Shown here piece after piece: positions 10,628 to 22,700 of a stretch of DNA of 64,000 bases. Origin of the DNA: Betaproteobacteria bacterium TMED22 (GTDB lineage Bacteria > Pseudomonadota > Gammaproteobacteria > Burkholderiales > Eutrophovitaceae); NCBI GenBank assembly GCA_002167745.1, contig NHCB01000015.1:105726-169725 (forward strand). Reading direction: 5' to 3'. A program made the position numbers and the translations under genes. Position 1 is the first letter of the stretch; every line of letters begins with the position of its first letter. The notes under the pieces were generated by a model. That model did not search any database and was not told the DNA's origin. It was given only the letters and a program-made list of their open reading frames with translations.

Positions 10628-11773
10628 CTAATCGATAAAGTGACGACGCACCCAAAGTATCAAAACAACGCCTAATAAGCTTGTTAGAGCAGACATCCCA
10701 AAGGTTACCGCACCACCTAAACTCTCCCAAACCAGCCCAGACGCCAGAGTCCCGGAGGCCCCGCCGGCTCCAAAACCGACACTAGAATAAAGAGCCTGCC
10801 CCCTTGAACGGTACTCTCCTGTAAAGAGTTTGTTCGTTGCTGCGATTCCAGCAACATGAAACATGCCAAACGTGATGGCATGCATGATTTGGGCGATGAT
10901 AAGGAGCCAAAGACTACCGTGTCCAACGTAAACTAAAAAGAAACGCAAAGCGGCTATCAAAAAACAAAACAAAAAGAAATCATTAATACTGAATTTCTTA
11001 AATAACCGCGGCATTAACAAAAAAATAAAAATTTCTGCGATTACTGCGATCGCCCATAACCAACCAACTGTTGATTTACTATGCCCTTGCTCAACTAAAA
11101 AGATCGAGAAAAATGCATTATAGGCGCCATGCGCAAATTGCATAATAAAAAAACAAGACAATAACGCGATAACTCGTTTGTCGGTCAGAAATTGGAAAGA
11201 ATGGCTAGCTTGGTGCGTTCGCACCGATATTTTGGTGTCTTTCGGGAGTATCAAAATTGCACCCAAAATAATTACCAGCATCACACAAATAATCCAATCA
11301 AGATAAACTACATCTAACCACTCAAAAAGATAGCCACCGCCAACCACCGTCAAGATAAATCCGATCGAACCCCAAACACGAACCTTCCCATAAGTCGACA
11401 TTTCCTCACCCAAGGCTTCGACACACAGCGCTTCCGCAATTGGCAGTATTCCAGACCAAAGAAGTCCCCACAGAATTAGTACGCCCGCGACTGAAAAAAA
11501 AGATCCTTTAGCGACCATAAGAGCAAAAAGTAAGGGACTAAGGAGTGCAAGAATTCTTAAAAGCTTGTACTTGTTACCCCAGTGGTCAGCCAACCAAGCC
11601 CAAAAAAAAGGAACGACAATTCTTAATGTTGGGCTAATCCCGAGTAAGACAGCTATCTCAATCGGAGCAAATCCCCGACGCTGAAGGTATAAAGAGAAAA
11701 AGGGGGCGAACGCACCTACGAAAGCAAAGTACCAAAAATAAAAATTTGACAGTCGACCAAATAAAGATGTCAT
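10628..11773 (-). CDS. MFS transporter, HcaT/LacY-like family
   Basis: A 381-residue, very hydrophobic protein with about twelve predicted transmembrane helices. It has a short N-terminus (FYFWYFAFVGAFAPFFSLYLQ), the motif LLGISPTLRIVVPFFWAWLADHWGNK between helices 2 and 3, and a second-half helix with GMFHVAGIAATNKLF. These are typical of the MFS_1-like family that includes the 3-phenylpropionate carrier HcaT, whose members are usually of unknown substrate. It lies between aroC and leuC on the same strand, an arrangement seen near aroC in betaproteobacteria. The substrate cannot be read from the sequence. Confidence 0.85.
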   Translation of the reverse strand: MTSLFGRLSNFYFWYFAFVGAFAPFFSLYLQRRGFAPIEIAVLLGISPTLRIVVPFFWAWLADHWGNKYKLLRILALLSPLLFALMVAKGSFFSVAGVLILWGLLWSGILPIAEALCVEALGEEMSTYGKVRVWGSIGFILTVVGGGYLFEWLDVVYLDWIICVMLVIILGAILILPKDTKISVRTHQASHSFQFLTDKRVIALLSCFFIMQFAHGAYNAFFSIFLVEQGHSKSTVGWLWAIAVIAEIFIFLLMPRLFKKFSINDFFLFCFLIAALRFFLVYVGHGSLWLLIIAQIMHAITFGMFHVAGIAATNKLFTGEYRSRGQALYSSVGFGAGGASGTLASGLVWESLGGAVTFGMSALTSLLGVVLILWVRRHFID

Positions 11774-11854
11774 AAATTGTCGAACGCTATCAACATCTCC
11801 AATTTATTAATTCGACAAGTACAGCCTATCGGCGATAAACCAAACCGAATCCAC

Positions 11855-12964
11855 TCAATCAACTGATCTATTTTTAACAGGAAGTTTTGGCGTAACCGTC
11901 TCAACATCTACGTTTTGACCGCGATGTCTTAATGCATGATCTATGAGGACCAAAGCCATCATAGCCTCTCCGATCGGCGTTGCTCTAATCCCTACGCACG
12001 GGTCATGTCGCCCATAAGTGTTGACCTTAACAGACGAGCCGCTTTTGTTAATCGATTGTCTATCAAGGCGAATACTCGAAGTAGGTTTTATGGCAATCCG
12101 TGCAATCACGTCCTGCCCCGTAGAAATGCCTCCAAGCACTCCACCTGAGTGGTTACTCAAAAAGTCTTCAGGGGTCATCTCATCGCTATGTTCCGTTCCG
12201 GACTGAGCAACCGATTCAAACCCATCACCAATCTCAACACCCTTAACCGCATTAATACCCATCAATGCGCCCGCAAGGTTTGCATCGAGCTTATCAAAAA
12301 CCGGCTCTCCCCAACCCACTGGCACTCCTGAAGCCACTATGGTTATCTTTGCGCCACACGAGTCACCAGACTTCCTCAACTTATCCATGTGCCGCTCTAG
12401 CTCAGGAACAATATCAGGATCTGGAGAGAAAAATGGATTTTGATTCACGCTATCCCATGTTTTAAAACCGATCTCTACCGTCCCAATTTGAGACATGTAA
12501 CCTCGGACCTCGACTCCATAGCGTTCGCGAAGCCATTTTTTCGCGATCGCCCCAGCGGCTACTCGAGCGGCAGTTTCGCGTGCTGATGACCGACCACCGC
12601 CCCTATAGTCACGCTCTCCGTATTTTTGCCAGTAGGTGTAATCTGCGTGCCCGGGACGAAACTGATCAGCAATATTTCCATAATCCTTCGATCTTTGATC
12701 GATATTACGGATCAAAAGCGCAATCGGCACCCCGGTTGTGCGTCCCTCAAAAACACCGGACAAAATCTCAACCTTATCTGGCTCTCTTCTTTGGGTCACA
12801 TGACGGGACGTACCAGGTCTTCTTCTATCGAGCTCTTTTTGAATATCCTCCACGCTAAGGTCCAAGCCAGGCGGGCAGCCATCGACCACACAACCAATCG
12901 CTGGGCCATGACTCTCCCCAAAAGATGTAACGCAGAAGGATTTTCCGATCGTATTGCCAGCCAT
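11855..12964 (-). CDS. aroC: Chorismate synthase
   Basis: AroC uses reduced FMN to eliminate phosphate from EPSP, giving chorismate, the last shared step of aromatic amino acid synthesis. The 369-residue protein has all three family signatures: [18 protein letters not shown] near residue 15, [18 protein letters not shown] near 125-142 and [17 protein letters not shown] near the C-terminus. The ATG at 12964 is the natural family start. It is divergent from thyA, with a 155-base spacer that must hold both promoters; I could not assign a convincing -35/-10 pair. Confidence 0.97.
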   Translation of the reverse strand: MAGNTIGKSFCVTSFGESHGPAIGCVVDGCPPGLDLSVEDIQKELDRRRPGTSRHVTQRREPDKVEILSGVFEGRTTGVPIALLIRNIDQRSKDYGNIADQFRPGHADYTYWQKYGERDYRGGGRSSARETAARVAAGAIAKKWLRERYGVEVRGYMSQIGTVEIGFKTWDSVNQNPFFSPDPDIVPELERHMDKLRKSGDSCGAKITIVASGVPVGWGEPVFDKLDANLAGALMGINAVKGVEIGDGFESVAQSGTEHSDEMTPEDFLSNHSGGVLGGISTGQDVIARIAIKPTSSIRLDRQSINKSGSSVKVNTYGRHDPCVGIRATPIGEAMMALVLIDHALRHRGQNVDVETVTPKLPVKNRSVD

Positions 12965-13119
12965 GGTCAGATTAATAAAGTTATGAATAGATTTCCCTAG
13001 GAGTTTAACACACCGTCTGCCTCCAAAGGAGCATGAAAAAGGTGCTGACTATTACATTAGTTGATAGACTTTAACTTAAACATATCGGCCAAATAAGGCA
13101 CTCATAACAGGAATTACTA

Positions 13120-13914
13120 ATGCGCTCTTATCTAGAACTGTTACGACACATTCGAGACCAAGGTACGCCCAAAGGCGATAGGACCGGGACCGGTACGCTA
13201 AGTATTTTTGGTGCTCAATTACGCTTTGACTTAAGTCAAGGATTCCCAATATTAACGACTAAAAAAGTCCATCTAAAATCAATCATCCACGAATTACTTT
13301 GGTTCTTGAGTGGCGATACGAATATCAAATATCTAAAAGATAACGGTGTCACGATTTGGGATGAGTGGGCAAATAATAAGGGGGACCTCGGACCTGTCTA
13401 TGGACATCAGTGGCGCTCATGGCCTACAACTGGTGGCAGCCATATCGATCAGATCACAAACGTCATCAAAGAAATTCATGAAAACCCAAACTCACGGCGG
13501 TTAATCGTTTCAGCGTGGAACGTTGGAGAGATAGATAAGATGGCTTTAGCGCCTTGTCACGCCCTTTTCCAATTTTATGTGGCGGATGGTAAATTATCGT
13601 GCCAGCTCTACCAAAGAAGTGCAGATTTATTCCTCGGTGTACCTTTTAATATCGCGTCATACGCTCTATTGAACATGATGGTCGCTCACGTGTGCGGACT
13701 TAAAGTCGGAGACTTCGTCCATACATTTGGCGATTGTCACCTCTACATGAACCATCTAGAGCAAGCTGACGAACAACTCTCCCGCTCGCCACGAGCACTT
13801 CCCGTTATGAAACTCAACACGGAGATCAGAAATATCTTTGATTTTAGTTATGAGGATTTTAAGCTTGAAAACTATGACCCACATCCGCTAATTAAGGCTC
13901 CTGTAGCAATATAA
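13120..13914 (+). CDS. thyA: Thymidylate synthase
   Basis: ThyA methylates dUMP to dTMP with methylene-tetrahydrofolate. At 264 residues it has the length of the E. coli enzyme, and the nucleophilic cysteine is Cys146 in [12 protein letters not shown], the same numbering. Substrate-binding [18 protein letters not shown] and the C-terminal PLIKAPVAI are intact. AGGAAT precedes the start. folA begins ten bases after its stop, so dihydrofolate produced here would be recycled by the next gene product. Confidence 0.98.
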   Translation: MRSYLELLRHIRDQGTPKGDRTGTGTLSIFGAQLRFDLSQGFPILTTKKVHLKSIIHELLWFLSGDTNIKYLKDNGVTIWDEWANNKGDLGPVYGHQWRSWPTTGGSHIDQITNVIKEIHENPNSRRLIVSAWNVGEIDKMALAPCHALFQFYVADGKLSCQLYQRSADLFLGVPFNIASYALLNMMVAHVCGLKVGDFVHTFGDCHLYMNHLEQADEQLSRSPRALPVMKLNTEIRNIFDFSYEDFKLENYDPHPLIKAPVAI

Positions 13915-13924
13915 AAGGAATCAG

Positions 13925-14416
13925 ATGGGAACCACAATTATTGTCGCCCAAGCGAAAAATAGAGCTATTGGGATTAACGGAACACTACCCTGGCATCTAT
14001 CTGCAGATCTAAAACGCTTTAAACAGCTAACTTCGGGTCATACGATCATTATGGGCAGGAAGACCTGGGACTCGATAGGAAAGCCTCTTCCGAACCGACA
14101 TAATATTGTAATCACGCGGGTGCATGGTTTAATTCTTGAAGGCGCACAAACAGTCACAAGTTTGGAAGCAGCAATTGACGTCGCCTCAAATGAGTCAGAA
14201 AAATTTATTATTGGCGGAGCCGAAATATACAATCTTGCTATGCCTATAGTCGACACTATAGAGATGACATTAATTCATGAAGATATTCAAGGAGACACAT
14301 ATTTCCCGCCTGTTGATTCGAATACTTGGAGAGAGTCAAACCGCAGCGAACATCAAGACAATAAATCGGGCTTAGATTACTCATTTGTGACATACAAGCG
14401 AATAAGCACAGGCTAA
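13925..14416 (+). CDS. folA: Dihydrofolate reductase
   Basis: FolA reduces dihydrofolate to tetrahydrofolate with NADPH. The 163-residue protein shows IIVAQAKNRAIGINGTLPWHLSADL (the Met20-loop region and catalytic acid Asp in LSADL), the NADPH segment IIMGRKTWDSIGKPLPNR, and FIIGGAEIYN. It begins ten bases after thyA, with AAAGGAATC just upstream, and is presumably co-transcribed. The next gene is convergent, 18 bases on, with no obvious terminator hairpin in between. Confidence 0.97.
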   Translation: MGTTIIVAQAKNRAIGINGTLPWHLSADLKRFKQLTSGHTIIMGRKTWDSIGKPLPNRHNIVITRVHGLILEGAQTVTSLEAAIDVASNESEKFIIGGAEIYNLAMPIVDTIEMTLIHEDIQGDTYFPPVDSNTWRESNRSEHQDNKSGLDYSFVTYKRISTG

Positions 14417-14434
14417 CTAAAACAGAGTTTGCCT

Positions 14435-15616
14435 TTATTCATTGACGATTAAAATATTGGGCAGGGGAAACCCATTAAATTCATTGGCATATACAGTCGT
14501 ATAAGCTCCCGCGTTTGGAAAGTACAAGAGGTCGCCCTCTGACGTTGCAGCAGGTAGCATTTGCTCTCGGCCCAAAACATCAACGGAATCACAGCTTGGT
14601 CCAGCAACGTACCAGGGAACCTCATTACCAGATTTATTGTTGACATCGATCTGGTACTGAATTCCTTGCGTGCACTCCATCAAGCCACCAAAAACCCCCG
14701 CATCCAAATACATCCAACGTTCATGACCCTTAATCGTAGTACCAATCACTTGGCACACGAAATAGGCGGCATCAGACACCATATATCGACCAGGCTCAGC
14801 AGTCACTTGAATATCGGAGTCAACATCCTCTAACGCCTTCTTAATAACCTTACCAATATACTCTATCGATGGAATAGGCTTGCTAAGACGCACCGGATAA
14901 CCACCACCGATATCTAATAACTCAGGCTTTAAACCCCGTCTCACCATATTTTTAAAAATACTCTTAGCCGAATGAATCGCTTGACTCCAATTATCGATGT
15001 TCCGACACTGCGAACCAACATGAAATGTAAGTCCACAAAGGTTTGCCCCTATGTCATTTGCCGCGTCCAAAATATCGTCAACATCTCTAAGCTTCGCGCC
15101 AAATTTGCCCGACAAAGGCCAATCGCTGCCGATATTTGGAGTATCAAACCTCAGATATAACTTGGCAGTAGGGACTAAGTTTTGAATCTTTATGAGCTCC
15201 TCTTTGCTATCAAATGCAAACCAGCGAACACCTTTAGAGGCAGCATATTTAATAAAGGAAACAGGCTTTACCGGATTACTGTAATGAACTGTAGCGGCAT
15301 CGACACCAATAGATAAAAGCAAATCTAGCTCTTGAATAGAGGCTATCTCGAACTTACACCCCCTGTCTTTGAGAGCTCTGAGTACACGTATTTCGGGATT
15401 CGCCTTCACAGCATAATGAGGAATAATTTCCGGCATTGCTGCTTTAAAACGATCGTATTTGTGTCGCACGATATCAAGATCCAAGATAAGAACTGGCTGT
15501 TCATATCCAGTGCGCAAGAGGTCGGTGACATGAGCAATATCGAGCCTAAGCTCCTGATGCGAATCAAACAAATTTTCCAGCTCAACTTGTTGCTCGAGCG
15601 CCGCTTGGATCGTCAT
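14435..15616 (-). CDS. Ornithine/lysine decarboxylase, alanine-racemase (barrel) fold
   Basis: A 393-residue fold-type III PLP decarboxylase of the eukaryotic-like ornithine decarboxylase family, producing putrescine (or cadaverine). The PLP lysine is Lys71 in HYAVKANP. LDIGGGYP and ITAEPGR-type (VTAEPGRYMV) phosphate-binding segments follow, and the catalytic cysteine of the partner active site is in GPSCDSVDVL. Beta- and gammaproteobacteria carry this gene near dcd, as here. Substrate preference between ornithine and lysine cannot be settled by eye. Its 220-base upstream spacer contains no recognisable gene. Confidence 0.9.
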   Translation of the reverse strand: MTIQAALEQQVELENLFDSHQELRLDIAHVTDLLRTGYEQPVLILDLDIVRHKYDRFKAAMPEIIPHYAVKANPEIRVLRALKDRGCKFEIASIQELDLLLSIGVDAATVHYSNPVKPVSFIKYAASKGVRWFAFDSKEELIKIQNLVPTAKLYLRFDTPNIGSDWPLSGKFGAKLRDVDDILDAANDIGANLCGLTFHVGSQCRNIDNWSQAIHSAKSIFKNMVRRGLKPELLDIGGGYPVRLSKPIPSIEYIGKVIKKALEDVDSDIQVTAEPGRYMVSDAAYFVCQVIGTTIKGHERWMYLDAGVFGGLMECTQGIQYQIDVNNKSGNEVPWYVAGPSCDSVDVLGREQMLPAATSEGDLLYFPNAGAYTTVYANEFNGFPLPNILIVNE

Positions 15617-15836
15617 CTAATTTCCTAAACAAAATAAAATCTTTACAACCGCCAAAGAATCAAAATTTCACACTAAAAACGTACGTTCTTGAGCCCATGA
15701 TAGCCAGATAGCTCAAAATTCGAGCATCCAATACCATAAAGCGAATCAAGAGGCGCAATTATAGGCACTCTCGATCAAGAATCAAGAAAAATTATGCAGT
15801 ACAGTTAGAATTAAAAAAAATAATATATACAATAGT

Positions 15837-16409
15837 TTATATCCTAGGCAACGTAACTCCAGACTGTCCTTGGTACTTGCCACCCCGATCACGATAGGAT
15901 GTTTCACACACATCATCGGCGTCAGCTTGAAAAAATATAACTTGAGCAACACCTTCATTAGCATAAATTTTAGCTGGTAACGGTGTTGTATTCGAGAATT
16001 CTAGCGTAACAAAACCCTCCCACTCAGGTTCGAATGGAGTAACGTTAACAATGATTCCACAACGGGCATATGTCGATTTACCTAAACAAATCGTTAAGAC
16101 GTCTCTAGGGATACGGAAGTACTCCACTGTTCTGGCTAGCGCGAAGGAATTTGGAGGAATGATGCAAACATCGCCTTGAAAATCTACGAACGAATCCGAG
16201 TCGAAATTCTTAGGATCTACAATCGTCGAATTAATATTTGTGAAGATCTTAAATTCTCCCGAACAACGAATATCGTAGCCGTAACTGGATGTCCCGAAAG
16301 ACACTACTCGTTCACCGTTAACCGCTTTAATTTGTCCGGGCTCAAATGGTTCGATCATCCCCTGCTCCGAAGCCATCTCCCGAATCCAACGATCAGATTT
16401 AACACTCAT
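15837..16409 (-). CDS. dcd: dCTP deaminase
   Basis: Dcd deaminates dCTP to dUTP, feeding dTMP synthesis by way of dUMP. The 190-residue protein has family hallmarks: SYGYDIRC, the catalytic region [11 protein letters not shown] with the general base glutamate in [26 protein letters not shown], and the C-terminal [18 protein letters not shown] at 16409 fits the family start (MSVKSDRWI). It lies 57 bases after mrp on the same strand. Confidence 0.97.
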   Translation of the reverse strand: MSVKSDRWIREMASEQGMIEPFEPGQIKAVNGERVVSFGTSSYGYDIRCSGEFKIFTNINSTIVDPKNFDSDSFVDFQGDVCIIPPNSFALARTVEYFRIPRDVLTICLGKSTYARCGIIVNVTPFEPEWEGFVTLEFSNTTPLPAKIYANEGVAQVIFFQADADDVCETSYRDRGGKYQGQSGVTLPRI

Positions 16410-16466
16410 TTATTCACCCTATCTCATTATTTTTTATTAGCGCGCCGATTTAGTTATACCCAACCG

Positions 16467-17552
16467 TTAGTTATTCTCTACTTTAATTTTTGGAAATGTC
16501 TGACTATAGTCACGCTTTCTTCTGGCAAGCTTCAACCCCACAGACCGAGCAATATCTCTATAAGTAACACTCGCGGCACCTTCTGGGTCGGATATCAATG
16601 TCGGCGTACCGGCGTCGAGAGCTTCTCTAATTTTTATATCCAAAGGAAGCGCACCTAACACGTCAACTTGATAATCCTTCGACATTTCGCTGGCTCCTCC
16701 TTCACCAAAAATATGCTCCGCATGACCACATTTAGAGCATATGTGAACACTCATATTTTCAATTATGCCGAGTATCGGGACATGAACCTTTTCGAACATC
16801 TTTAAGGCTTTTTTCGCATCAATCAAGGCAATATCCTGAGGAGTCGTGACAATTACAACGCCTGTAAGAGGCACTTTCTGAGATAGAGTCAATTGAATAT
16901 CTCCTGTCCCAGGTGGCAAATCAATCAACAAATAGTCCAAGTTAGACCACATGGTATCCCTCAGTAACTGCTCAAGAGCTTGTGAGACCATCGGCCCACG
17001 CCATACCATTGGTTGGTCGACATCAACCAATGCCCCGATCGACATCGCCTGGACACCATGAGACTCCATTGGAGTTATAGTCTTACCATCAGCAGACTCT
17101 GGCCGACCTTTGAGGCCAAGCATAACTTGTTGAGATGGCCCATAAATATCTGCGTCTAAAACACCAACTCGAGCTCCCTCAGAAGATAACGCTAAAGCTA
17201 AATTAGTTGTTGTTGTCGATTTCCCGACACCACCCTTTCCAGAAGCAATCGCAATAACGTTACGCACATTAGGCAGTAACTTTAACCCCGATTGTGCTGC
17301 GTGCGCGACAACTCGTAGCTCAATAACTACTGATACCTGTCTGCCATCGTTCACTTTACCGATTTGCTCAATAATCAGTGAGATGAGAGTTGGCCTCATA
17401 CTTTTCATTGGATAACCAACAAGGAGCGTGACGTTTATTGTTGATTCATTTGATTCGACTACAACTTGCTCACCACATTTACCAATTAACTCTCCACTGA
17501 CTGGATTATTTATCTTTAAAATTTCTTCTTTAACCGCTTCATTATTCATCAT
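16467..17552 (-). CDS. mrp: Mrp/ApbC iron-sulfur cluster carrier ATPase
   Basis: Mrp/ApbC is a P-loop NTPase that carries and delivers Fe-S clusters. The 361-residue protein has an N-terminal MIP18/DUF59 domain (about residues 1-85), then the deviant Walker A GKGGVGKSTTTTNLA (residues 105-119), LDADIYGPSQQVMLG, and LIDLPPGTGDIQLTL. The cluster-bridging CxxC lies in HICSKCGHAEHIFG near residue 270. It is divergent from metG with a 126-base spacer, the standard metG/mrp arrangement. Confidence 0.96.
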   Translation of the reverse strand: MMNNEAVKEEILKINNPVSGELIGKCGEQVVVESNESTINVTLLVGYPMKSMRPTLISLIIEQIGKVNDGRQVSVVIELRVVAHAAQSGLKLLPNVRNVIAIASGKGGVGKSTTTTNLALALSSEGARVGVLDADIYGPSQQVMLGLKGRPESADGKTITPMESHGVQAMSIGALVDVDQPMVWRGPMVSQALEQLLRDTMWSNLDYLLIDLPPGTGDIQLTLSQKVPLTGVVIVTTPQDIALIDAKKALKMFEKVHVPILGIIENMSVHICSKCGHAEHIFGEGGASEMSKDYQVDVLGALPLDIKIREALDAGTPTLISDPEGAASVTYRDIARSVGLKLARRKRDYSQTFPKIKVENN

Positions 17553-17678
17553 TATGATTTACACTCACTTTCTCTATTCACCATTCTAACCAAAACGCAC
17601 TCAGTGTTGTACGCTCTTTGCCAATTGGTTTGATAAAATCTTTAGCTTAATTACAGAGAACGGTAGCGATAATAAAAA

Positions 17679-19769
17679 ATGGCCAAAAGAATCCTTGTTA
17701 CATCAGCACTGCCTTATGCGAATGGGAGTATTCACCTTGGTCACTTAGTCGAATATATCCAAACCGATATTTGGGTAAGAGCCCAGAAAATGTTTGGACA
17801 TGAAGTGCACTATGTTTGCGCTGACGATACGCACGGCACCCCCGTTATGCTGAAGGCAGAACAAGAGAATATATCACCCGTACAACTGATTAAACGCGTT
17901 CACGAGGAACACTCCCAAGACTTTGATAACTTTAGTATTCGGTTTGATAATTACTACACGACAAACTCACCAGAAAATCGACAACTTTGTGAAGAAATTT
18001 TTAGCTCACTATCAGATGCTGGGTTAATCGATGAAAAGGAAGTTGAACAGTTCTACGACCCTATTAAGCAGATGTTTCTTCCGGACCGATACGTGAAGGG
18101 TACCTGCCCAAAGTGCAATGCTCCCGACCAATATGGCGACTCTTGTGAGGTTTGTGGCGCAACATACTCTACTACGGAATTGATCGCCCCTTATTCAACA
18201 GTCTCGGGAGCGAAGCCTGATAGAAAAACCTCGTCACACTTGTTCTTCAAGCTCTCGGATGAGCGCTGCGAAAATTATTTAAGAGAATTCACACAAAATA
18301 CGGACAGACTGCAACCCGAAGCCGCGAACAAAATGAAAGAATGGCTCGGCGAGATTGGTGAAGCAAAGTTATCCGATTGGGATATTTCCCGAGATGCACC
18401 GTACTTTGGATTTCCAATACCTGGAACAAATGAAACAAAATTCTTTTACGTTTGGCTAGATGCTCCGGTTGGATACTTTGGAAGCTTTTTAAATTACCTA
18501 ACGAGCGACCAATCTCTAAATCTTGCTAACCTTACTCAAGACTTTCTGAGGCCAGGCGGAGAGACAGAACTAATTCACTTTATTGGTAAGGATATTCTGT
18601 ACTTTCACGCGTTATTTTGGCCTGCGATGCTAAAGTTCTCTGGATTCAGGACGCCAACCAAAATATTTGCACACGGCTTCCTCACGGTGAATGGACAAAA
18701 AATGTCCAAATCTCGCGGGACATTCATTACAGCCAGAAGCTTTTTGGAGAGTGGTCTCGAACCAGAGTGGTTGCGTTATTACTATGCAGCTAAATTAAAC
18801 GACTCAATGGAAGACATAGACCTTAATCTTGCTGACTTTATGGCGCGCGTTAATAGCGACCTAGTCGGTAAATATATCAATATTGCCAGTCGCTCAGCCA
18901 ACTTCCTGACCAAAAAATTTGATGGTAAGTTAAGCAGCGTATCAATGACTGATGATGAGATAGTGCAGTATTTTTATAGCTGCTCTAAAAATGTAGCTGA
19001 TGCTTTTGAGTCAAGACAATACAGCAAAGGCATTCGAGAAATCATGTCTTTGGCAGATCGCGCTAACAGTTACATCGATAAACAAAGACCTTGGGAGCTC
19101 GCTAAATCCGAATCAGACTCGGAGAAACTCCACGAGGTATGCTCAATAGCAATTAATTTATTCAAAATATTGACCGTATATTTAAAACCGGTGCTACCGA
19201 CTTTAGCGAGTAAAGTTGAAGAATTTTTAGACGTTGATAGCCTTCAATGGTCGGACAGTAAGAAATGTCTCCCCATGGCGCACGTGATTAAACCTTACAA
19301 ACACCTGATGGGCCGCATTGATCCCAAGCTGATCGACAAACTTATTTCGTTGAATACGCAGAAGCCTATTCAATCAAAAACCCAATCAAACAAACCAAAC
19401 TCAAAAAAAATGACAGCTGAAAAAACTACCGTTGAATCCACTACCGACATCACAATTGATGCGTTCAACAACGTAGACCTGCGTGTCGGCAGAATCATTG
19501 AAGCCGAACATGTCGAGGGCGCAGATAAGTTAGTGCGTTTAAAAATCGATCTTGGTGACAAGCAAAGACAAGTGTTTGCCGGGATCAAGTCTGCTTATGA
19601 TCCAAAGGATCTCAAAGAAAAACTTGTTGTCGTAGTAGCAAACCTAAAACCAAGAAAAATGCGTTTTGGTGAATCCCAGGGCATGGTGCTGGCGGCCAGC
19701 AGTGAAGATTCTGGAATTTTTTTAATTTCTCCTGAATCAGGTGCTGCTCCTGGAATGCGGGTGAAATAA
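17679..19769 (+). CDS. metG: Methionyl-tRNA synthetase
   Basis: MetG charges tRNA-Met. The 696-residue protein contains the class I HIGH-type motif HLGH (residues 19-22), the zinc-binding knuckle [17 protein letters not shown] near 145-161, and the KMSKS loop near residue 341. An anticodon-binding helical region follows, then a Ser/Lys/Thr-rich linker near 560-590 and a C-terminal EMAP-II/Trbp111-like tRNA-binding domain ([19 protein letters not shown]). This is the long bacterial form. It converges on dnaE with only nine bases between the stops. Confidence 0.98.
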   Translation: MAKRILVTSALPYANGSIHLGHLVEYIQTDIWVRAQKMFGHEVHYVCADDTHGTPVMLKAEQENISPVQLIKRVHEEHSQDFDNFSIRFDNYYTTNSPENRQLCEEIFSSLSDAGLIDEKEVEQFYDPIKQMFLPDRYVKGTCPKCNAPDQYGDSCEVCGATYSTTELIAPYSTVSGAKPDRKTSSHLFFKLSDERCENYLREFTQNTDRLQPEAANKMKEWLGEIGEAKLSDWDISRDAPYFGFPIPGTNETKFFYVWLDAPVGYFGSFLNYLTSDQSLNLANLTQDFLRPGGETELIHFIGKDILYFHALFWPAMLKFSGFRTPTKIFAHGFLTVNGQKMSKSRGTFITARSFLESGLEPEWLRYYYAAKLNDSMEDIDLNLADFMARVNSDLVGKYINIASRSANFLTKKFDGKLSSVSMTDDEIVQYFYSCSKNVADAFESRQYSKGIREIMSLADRANSYIDKQRPWELAKSESDSEKLHEVCSIAINLFKILTVYLKPVLPTLASKVEEFLDVDSLQWSDSKKCLPMAHVIKPYKHLMGRIDPKLIDKLISLNTQKPIQSKTQSNKPNSKKMTAEKTTVESTTDITIDAFNNVDLRVGRIIEAEHVEGADKLVRLKIDLGDKQRQVFAGIKSAYDPKDLKEKLVVVVANLKPRKMRFGESQGMVLAASSEDSGIFLISPESGAAPGMRVK

Positions 19770-19778
19770 GGCGAAAAC

Positions 19779-22700
19779 TTAGTACTGGAGACTTACGTCC
19801 TCTGGGCTTAACCAATCTCGTAACTCGCTAAAAAGTGAGTCCTCAGGTCTAACGCGCCACTCCTCACCCAAGTCTATTTCAGCCGCTCCGCTCGGCCCCT
19901 GATACATGACCGTAACAGGAATAACTCCATTACGATACCTGCCGAGAATTTGTTTCAGCTGCGTCGCATCAGCGCTTTGCCCCATGCGCAACTTCAGCGT
20001 CTTACCAAACCGTTCGCGAACGGCGGCTAGACTAAAAACATTCTCCGCAGCGATTCTAGAGACAATCGAAGTCTCACTTGTTTCTGAACCTCGACGATAA
20101 GAGCGTATTTTTACCTCAAAAACCACGATCTTATCCTCTTTAACTAAATCTCTAAACCGATCAATAAACTCATCATAGAGCACGACTTCCTCTGAGCCGT
20201 ATCCGTCCGAAATAGTTACGACCATCATTCTCCCATTGTTCGTCTTTTGTATTCGCACGGAGTCGACTACTCCAGCCAACAAAGTTTGGCGAATTCCCTC
20301 CTCTGGAGCGGGAATAGAAACGGAATCCAAGCGAGAAGATACAACTAACGATAACTCTTCCTCAAAACTCTTAAAAGGATGACCACTGTAATAGAAACCT
20401 AAAGCTACCTTTTCGTGCTGTAATTGCTCGTAGTCTGCCCAGACACGCGCTTCTGTAATCGCCACATCCGACACAGATACGACATCATCATCAAATAAAC
20501 TCCTTTGAGAGAGATCACGTTCTTGTTGTTCAGCTGCCATCATCGCTGATTGGACCGAAGCAAGAAGACGAGCTCGGTTTTCATCTAACATATCAAAAGC
20601 TCCAGCTTTCACTAATGACTCCACACTACGCTTATTCACAATATGTCTATCAACACGACAACAAAAATCGAAAAAACCAGTAAAAGGACCGTGCGACCGT
20701 ACATGGAGAATATGCTCGATGGCTGATTCTCCTGTACCCCGAATTCCTCCCAAACCATAACGTATCTGGGAGCTGGATGCTGGGAAAAAACGATACTCAG
20801 ACGCATGAATATCTGGAGGTAACAGCTCTAAATTATTCTTTTTACAGTCCGCATAGAGCTGCTGAATTCGGTCTGTATCATCCATAGATGCCGACATATT
20901 CGCCGCCATAAATGCCGAGATATGATGACATTTAAACCAAGCTGTTTGGTAAGCTATTAACGCATAGGCCGCAGCATGTGACTTATTAAAACCATAGCCG
21001 GCAAACTTTTCCATCAAATCAAAAATTTCATTTGCCTTGGTCTCGGTGACCTCATTATTTTTTGATCCCTCAAGAAAAAGCTGACGATGCTGAGCCATCT
21101 CGTCTGCTTTCTTTTTTCCCATGGCCCGTCGCAAAAGATCAGCCCCACCAAGGGAGTATCCTCCAATAATTTGAGCCATCTGCATTACTTGTTCTTGGTA
21201 AACCATAATCCCATAGGTCTCTTCCAAAATGGTTTTAACTCTCTCATCCGGATAATTCACCTGTTGGCGTCCATGCTTTCGCTCCACAAAATCGGGAATA
21301 AGATCCATGGGACCCGGTCTAAAGAGAGCCACTAAAGCAACGATATCCTCAAAACGATCCGGTTGCGCTCTTTCAATTAGATCTCTCATTCCTCGAGATT
21401 CAAATTGGAAAACAGCAGCTGTATTCCCTCTAGAAAATATCCGATAAGTCAGCGGATCATCAAGCGGTAAGGTTGCCAGATCAATGACTTTTTCGGGATC
21501 TAACCTCGATATAAACTTAAGCGTCCAATCAATAACGGTTAACGTAGTTAAACCAAGAAAATCAAATTTAACTAGACCGATATGCTCAACATCATCTTTA
21601 TCTAGTTGCGAAATAACGCTATGGGAACCATCTGTCGAGTACAGCGGACAAAAATCGCTAAGTGCAGATGGTGCGATTAAAACACCACCAGCATGCATCC
21701 CCACGTTTCGGGTGACTCCCTCCAACTGCCTAGCCAATGCTAAAAGCTCACGCGTCTCTTCGTCGGACTCTTCTTTCTCTCTCAGTCGGGGTTCCATCTC
21801 AAGAGCTAAGTCCAAGGTAATCAGCTTGCCAGGCTGGAATGGTATCAACTTAGCTAGCTCATCAGCTCGACCATAGCTCCACTCCATAACACGCGCCACA
21901 TCTCTTACAACAGCTTTCGCTGCCATCGTTCCAAATGTCACGATTTGGGACACCGAGTCTGTGCCATATTTCTCCCGCACATAGTCAATGACTCGATCCC
22001 TACCATCTTGACAAAAATCAATATCAAAATCAGGCATTGACACTCGCTCTGGATTTAAGAAACGCTCAAACAGAAGGTTATATTTTATGGGATCTAAATC
22101 AGTAATACCTAGCGAAAAAGCGACCAAAGAGCCCGCTCCCGATCCTCGCCCTGGGCCAACAGGTACGTCATTATCTTTAGCCCAATTAATAAAGTCAGCG
22201 ACAATTAAGAAGTAGCCCGCGAAGCCCATGTCGACAATCGTATCAATCTCAAATTTCAACCGCTCTCGGTATACTTCACTCTCGGTGATTGAGTCACTAT
22301 CGATACGAACTAACTGAGTCATTCTTTTGTCGAGGCCAGCAGCTGACTCCTGAGCCAAAAACTGTTCAAGCGACATGCCTGGTGGTGTTGGAAAATTTGG
22401 TAATTGAGGGTTCCCTAAGTCAAATTCCAATGAACAGCGCTTAGCAATTTCAATCGTATTATCAATGGCCCCGGGCAAATCGGAAAACAACTCCTGCATC
22501 TGCGTCTGAGATTTAAAGTACTGCTCCTCATTGAAAAGGCGCGGCCTATTTTGATCTGCCAACAATAGACCCTCTGCAATACAGTAGCGCGCTTCATGCG
22601 CCATAAATTCTGTTGGCGCTAAAAATTCAACAGGATGAGTTGCAACAACCGGTATTCGTTCTTGCTCTGCGAGTCGTAAAATACTCGCCTCTAATATGCT

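Noticed and set aside
15617-15836. Possible small gene or RNA in the dcd/ornithine decarboxylase spacer
   Set aside because: The only short frame (15782-15964) runs into dcd and has no family resemblance; the TTGAGC/GCTCAA inverted repeat (15689-15716) has a 16-base loop and weak pairing.
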